Below, one piece after another: positions 21,695 to 23,790 of a stretch of 23,790 nt of DNA. Source of the stretch: DATBRC01 sp036560485 (GTDB lineage Bacteria > Pseudomonadota > Gammaproteobacteria > Burkholderiales > Burkholderiaceae_D); NCBI GenBank assembly GCA_036560485.1, contig DATBRC010000029.1, forward strand, positions 1 through 23,790. The letters run 5' to 3'. How positions within the stretch are numbered: position 1 is the stretch's first letter; the number at the start of each line of letters is the position of its first letter. A program made the translations under genes and the position numbers. The notes under the pieces were generated by a model, which was not told the origin of the DNA, did not search any database, and saw nothing but the letters and a program-made list of their open reading frames with translations.

Positions 21695-22351
21695 TTAGGC
21701 TCCCTTCTTGGCTTTGATTTTGACGGCAGGCAGAACAATCACTTGACCGTTCTTTGCACCCGGCACCGCACCCTTGACCAACAACAGTTGGCGATCAGCA
21801 TCAATACGTGCGATTTCAAGATTTTGCGTAGTGCGAGTGACGTCACCCAAGTGACCAGTCATGCGCTTACCAGGGAAAACGCGGCCCGGATCCTGCGCCA
21901 TACCGATTGAACCCGGCACATTATGGGAACGCGAGTTACCGTGCGTAGCGCGACCGGAACCGAAGTGGTAACGCTTGATAACGCCGGCATAGCCCTTACC
22001 GATGGACACGCCTTGCACGTCCACTTTCTGACCAACCTCGAACAGACTGGCAGCGACAACATCGCCAGCCTTCAATTCGGAGGCTTTAGCAGCATCAATA
22101 CGGAATTCTTTAAGAACGGCCCCCGCCTCAACACCAGCTTTAGCATGATGTCCAGCGGCAGCTTTGTTCACGCGAGAAGCGCGACGCTGACCGAATGCAA
22201 CCTGAACAGCGGAATAACCGTCCGTATCAGGTGTTTTGATTTGGGTGACACGATTGTTTGACACGTCCAAAACGGTAACAGGAATCGAATCCCCATCTTC
22301 CGTAAAGATGCGCATCATACCAACCTTGCGACCAACAAGGCCTAGGCTCAT
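21695..22351 (-). CDS. rplC: 50S ribosomal protein L3
   Basis: L3 starts assembly of the large subunit and reaches the peptidyl transferase centre. The protein has 218 residues (E. coli 209). It starts MSLGLVGRKVGMMRIFTEDG and contains KRYHFGSGRATHGNSRSHN. In E. coli L3 glutamine 150 is methylated by PrmB; the matching residue here is M151 (PGSIGMAQDPGR). An ATG four codons upstream exists, but GGAG before the ATG at 22351 and the family start favour the latter. The gene has its own promoter in the 174-base gap after rpsJ. Confidence 0.97.
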   Translation of the reverse strand: MSLGLVGRKVGMMRIFTEDGDSIPVTVLDVSNNRVTQIKTPDTDGYSAVQVAFGQRRASRVNKAAAGHHAKAGVEAGAVLKEFRIDAAKASELKAGDVVAASLFEVGQKVDVQGVSIGKGYAGVIKRYHFGSGRATHGNSRSHNVPGSIGMAQDPGRVFPGKRMTGHLGDVTRTTQNLEIARIDADRQLLLVKGAVPGAKNGQVIVLPAVKIKAKKGA

Positions 22352-22364
22352 TGTTTTCTCCATT

Positions 22365-22384
22365 CCCGCCTACGATTGGGCGGG
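22365..22384 (-). other. Hairpin just ahead of the rplC ribosome site
   Basis: CCCGCC (22365-22370) pairs with GGCGGG (22379-22384) around an eight-base loop. On the minus strand the stem ends right before the GGAG of rplC. It could affect access of ribosomes to rplC. Confidence 0.4.
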
Positions 22385-22448
22385 GCTGATGTTTGTACTA
22401 CCAAATAACGCAAGTGCAAACCAATTGGCGCACTTACCGAAGCCGAAC

Positions 22449-22477
22449 ACTATAACGCGAAAAAGCGCTTATTGCAA
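22449..22477 (-). promoter_or_regulatory. Sigma-70 promoter between rpsJ and rplC
   Basis: On the minus strand TTGCAA (22477-22472), exactly 17 bases, then TATAGT (22454-22449); the start would be near 22442. This lies inside the S10 group, after rpsJ. The leader to rplC is about 90 bases and starts GTTCGGCTTCGG, like that of the spc promoter. Confidence 0.75.
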
Positions 22478-22525
22478 TACCCAAACTGGCAAATTGCGCT
22501 GTTTTTACGTTGTCTTGCGCCTAAA

Positions 22526-22843
22526 TTATTGCAATTTGATTTCTACGTCTACGCCTGCTGGCAAATCCAGCTTCATCAGCGCATCAACCGTTTTATCTGT
22601 TGGATCTACGATATCCATCAAACGAACATGAGTACGGATTTCGAATTGATCGCGCGATGTCTTGTTGACGTGCGGCGAGCGCAGAACGTCAAAGCGCTGA
22701 ATGCGTGTTGGCAATGGCACTGGACCTCTTACCACTGCACCGGTACGTTTTGCAGTATCGACGATTTCGAGAGCTGACTGATCGATCAAGCGATAGTCAA
22801 ACGCCTTTAAACGAATGCGGATTTTTTGATTTGGCGATGCCAT
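22526..22843 (-). CDS. rpsJ: 30S ribosomal protein S10 (NusE)
   Basis: S10 is a small-subunit head protein and also acts in transcription antitermination as NusE, where it links RNA polymerase with NusB and NusG. The 105 residues (E. coli 103) contain KIRIRLKAFDYRLIDQSALE and GPVPLPTRIQRFDVLRSPHV. AAGGAA precedes the ATG. It lies 71 bases after tuf, with a hairpin in between, and is followed by the rplC promoter, so its transcripts may come mostly from tuf. Confidence 0.98.
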   Translation of the reverse strand: MASPNQKIRIRLKAFDYRLIDQSALEIVDTAKRTGAVVRGPVPLPTRIQRFDVLRSPHVNKTSRDQFEIRTHVRLMDIVDPTDKTVDALMKLDLPAGVDVEIKLQ

Positions 22844-22864
22844 GATTTTTCCTTAAAGAGCGAA

Positions 22865-22888
22865 CCACGAGAGAAATGTCTCTCGTGG
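22865..22888 (-). other. Stem-loop between tuf and rpsJ
   Basis: A perfect ten-base-pair stem CCACGAGAGA / TCTCTCGTGG with a four-base loop lies 26 bases after the tuf stop. On the minus strand it is followed by TTCGCTCTTT, a poor T-run, so termination would be partial at best. It may protect the tuf 3' end or be an RNase processing site. Confidence 0.6.
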
Positions 22889-22914
22889 CATTTTTAAATT
22901 AAAACGTTACTTCA

Positions 22915-23790
22915 TTAATCCATAATCTTCGCCACCACACCGGCGCCGACGGTACGGCCGCCTTCGCGAATCGCGAAACGCAGACCTTCTTCCATCGCGA
23001 TCGGGTTGATCAGCATCACGGTGATCGACACGTTGTCGCCCGGCATGACCATCTCTTTGTCTTTCGGCAATTCGATCGAACCGGTCACGTCAGTGGTACG
23101 GAAGTAGAACTGGGGACGATAGTTGTTGAAGAATGGGGTGTGACGGCCACCTTCATCCTTGGACAATACATAGATCTCGCCGGTGAAATGCTTGTGTGGC
23201 TTGATCGAACCTGGTTTTGCCAACACCTGGCCACGCTCGACGTCTTCACGCTTGGTACCGCGCAACAGTACGCCGACGTTATCGCCCGCCTGACCTTGGT
23301 CGAGCAGTTTGCGGAACATTTCGACGCCGGTGCAAGTCGTTTTTTGCGTATCGCGGATACCGACGATTTCGATTTCTTCGCCGACCTTGATGATGCCGCG
23401 CTCGACACGACCAGTCACAACGGTACCGCGGCCGGAGATCGAGAATACGTCTTCAACCGGCATCAGGAAGGCGCCGTCAATGGCGCGCTCTGGTGTCGGG
23501 ATGTAGGTGTCGAGTGCTTCAGCCAAAGCCAGGATCGCTTGTTCGCCCAATGGGCCTTTGTCGCCTTCGAGCGCGAGCTTGGCGGAACCCTTGACGATTG
23601 GCAGGTCGTCGCCTGGGAAATCGTATTTGGACAACAGCTCGCGCACTTCCATTTCGACCAGTTCGAGCAATTCTGCATCGTCAACCATGTCGCATTTGTT
23701 CAAGAACACGATGATGTACGGAACGCCAACCTGGCGTGCCAACAGGATGTGCTCGCGGGTTTGCGGCATCGGGCCGTCTGCTGCGGAACA
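22915..23790 (-). CDS. tuf: Elongation factor Tu, N-terminal part outside the window
   Basis: EF-Tu brings aminoacyl-tRNA to the ribosome as a GTP complex. The last 291 codons are visible; about 105 N-terminal residues, with the P-loop, lie beyond base 23790. The visible part has the G4 motif NKCD, the G5 region GSAKLALEG, and domains 2 and 3 through to the C-terminal GRTVGAGVVAKIMD. An ATG at 23769 (MPQTREHIL) is internal, since the frame continues to the window end as CSAADGPM. The gene looks richer in G and C and more codon-biased than its neighbours, as expected for one of the most expressed genes. Confidence 0.98.
   Translation of the reverse strand, partial: CSAADGPMPQTREHILLARQVGVPYIIVFLNKCDMVDDAELLELVEMEVRELLSKYDFPGDDLPIVKGSAKLALEGDKGPLGEQAILALAEALDTYIPTPERAIDGAFLMPVEDVFSISGRGTVVTGRVERGIIKVGEEIEIVGIRDTQKTTCTGVEMFRKLLDQGQAGDNVGVLLRGTKREDVERGQVLAKPGSIKPHKHFTGEIYVLSKDEGGRHTPFFNNYRPQFYFRTTDVTGSIELPKDKEMVMPGDNVSITVMLINPIAMEEGLRFAIREGGRTVGAGVVAKIMD

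Noticed and set aside
1..23790. Mobile elements, CRISPR arrays, tRNA or rRNA genes
   Set aside because: No transposase, integrase, terminal repeats, regular spacer repeats or tRNA/rRNA-like sequence was seen on either strand.

Overview
The window is almost entirely core bacterial chromosome. It most resembles a betaproteobacterium of the order Burkholderiales, probably near Oxalobacteraceae (Herminiimonas/Janthinobacterium type). The grounds are the ribosomal gene order with infA and rpmJ after secY, a HemB with aspartates where zinc cysteines would be, the engB / cytochrome c4 / hemB neighbourhood, and overall protein similarity as I recognise it. No database search was possible. I see no insertion sequence, prophage, CRISPR array, tRNA or rRNA.

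Left part (1-8190). A cut-off secreted repeat protein (minus) is followed by a periplasmic diheme cytochrome c4 (minus), which diverges from the GTPase gene engB (plus). Between engB and hemB lies a 268-base gap whose minus strand can fold into three consecutive hairpins, the last ending in eight U: a candidate small RNA. hemB (plus) converges on a 1-Cys peroxiredoxin (minus) across a shared bidirectional terminator. Upstream of the peroxiredoxin is a good sigma-70 promoter bracketed by two 17-base direct repeats. Next, reading on the minus strand, come an ABC-2 exporter ATPase and permease, cutA and dsbD, tightly packed and probably one transcript.

Right part (8211-23790). One continuous minus-strand block carries tuf (cut at the window edge), the S10 genes (rpsJ, rplC, rplD, rplW, rplB, rpsS, rplV, rpsC, rplP, rpmC, rpsQ), the spc genes (rplN, rplX, rplE, rpsN, rpsH, rplF, rplR, rpsE, rpmD, rplO, secY, infA, rpmJ) and the alpha genes (rpsM, rpsK, rpsD, rpoA, rplQ), closed by a terminator at 8163-8187. 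They supply much of both ribosomal subunits, the RNA polymerase alpha subunit, initiation factor 1, elongation factor Tu and the SecY channel.

Control signals visible in the block are two promoters of the same build (TTGCAA, 17 bases, then TATAGT or CATAAT), one before rplC and one before rplN. Both are followed by nearly the same start of transcript, TGTTyGGCTTCG. There are also stem-loops in the gaps tuf/rpsJ, rpsK/rpsD, rpsD/rpoA and rpoA/rplQ. I found no convincing new multi-gene system. The more novel items are the candidate small RNA, the paired promoter/leader motif, the repeat pair at the peroxiredoxin promoter and the internal terminator-like hairpins of the alpha operon.
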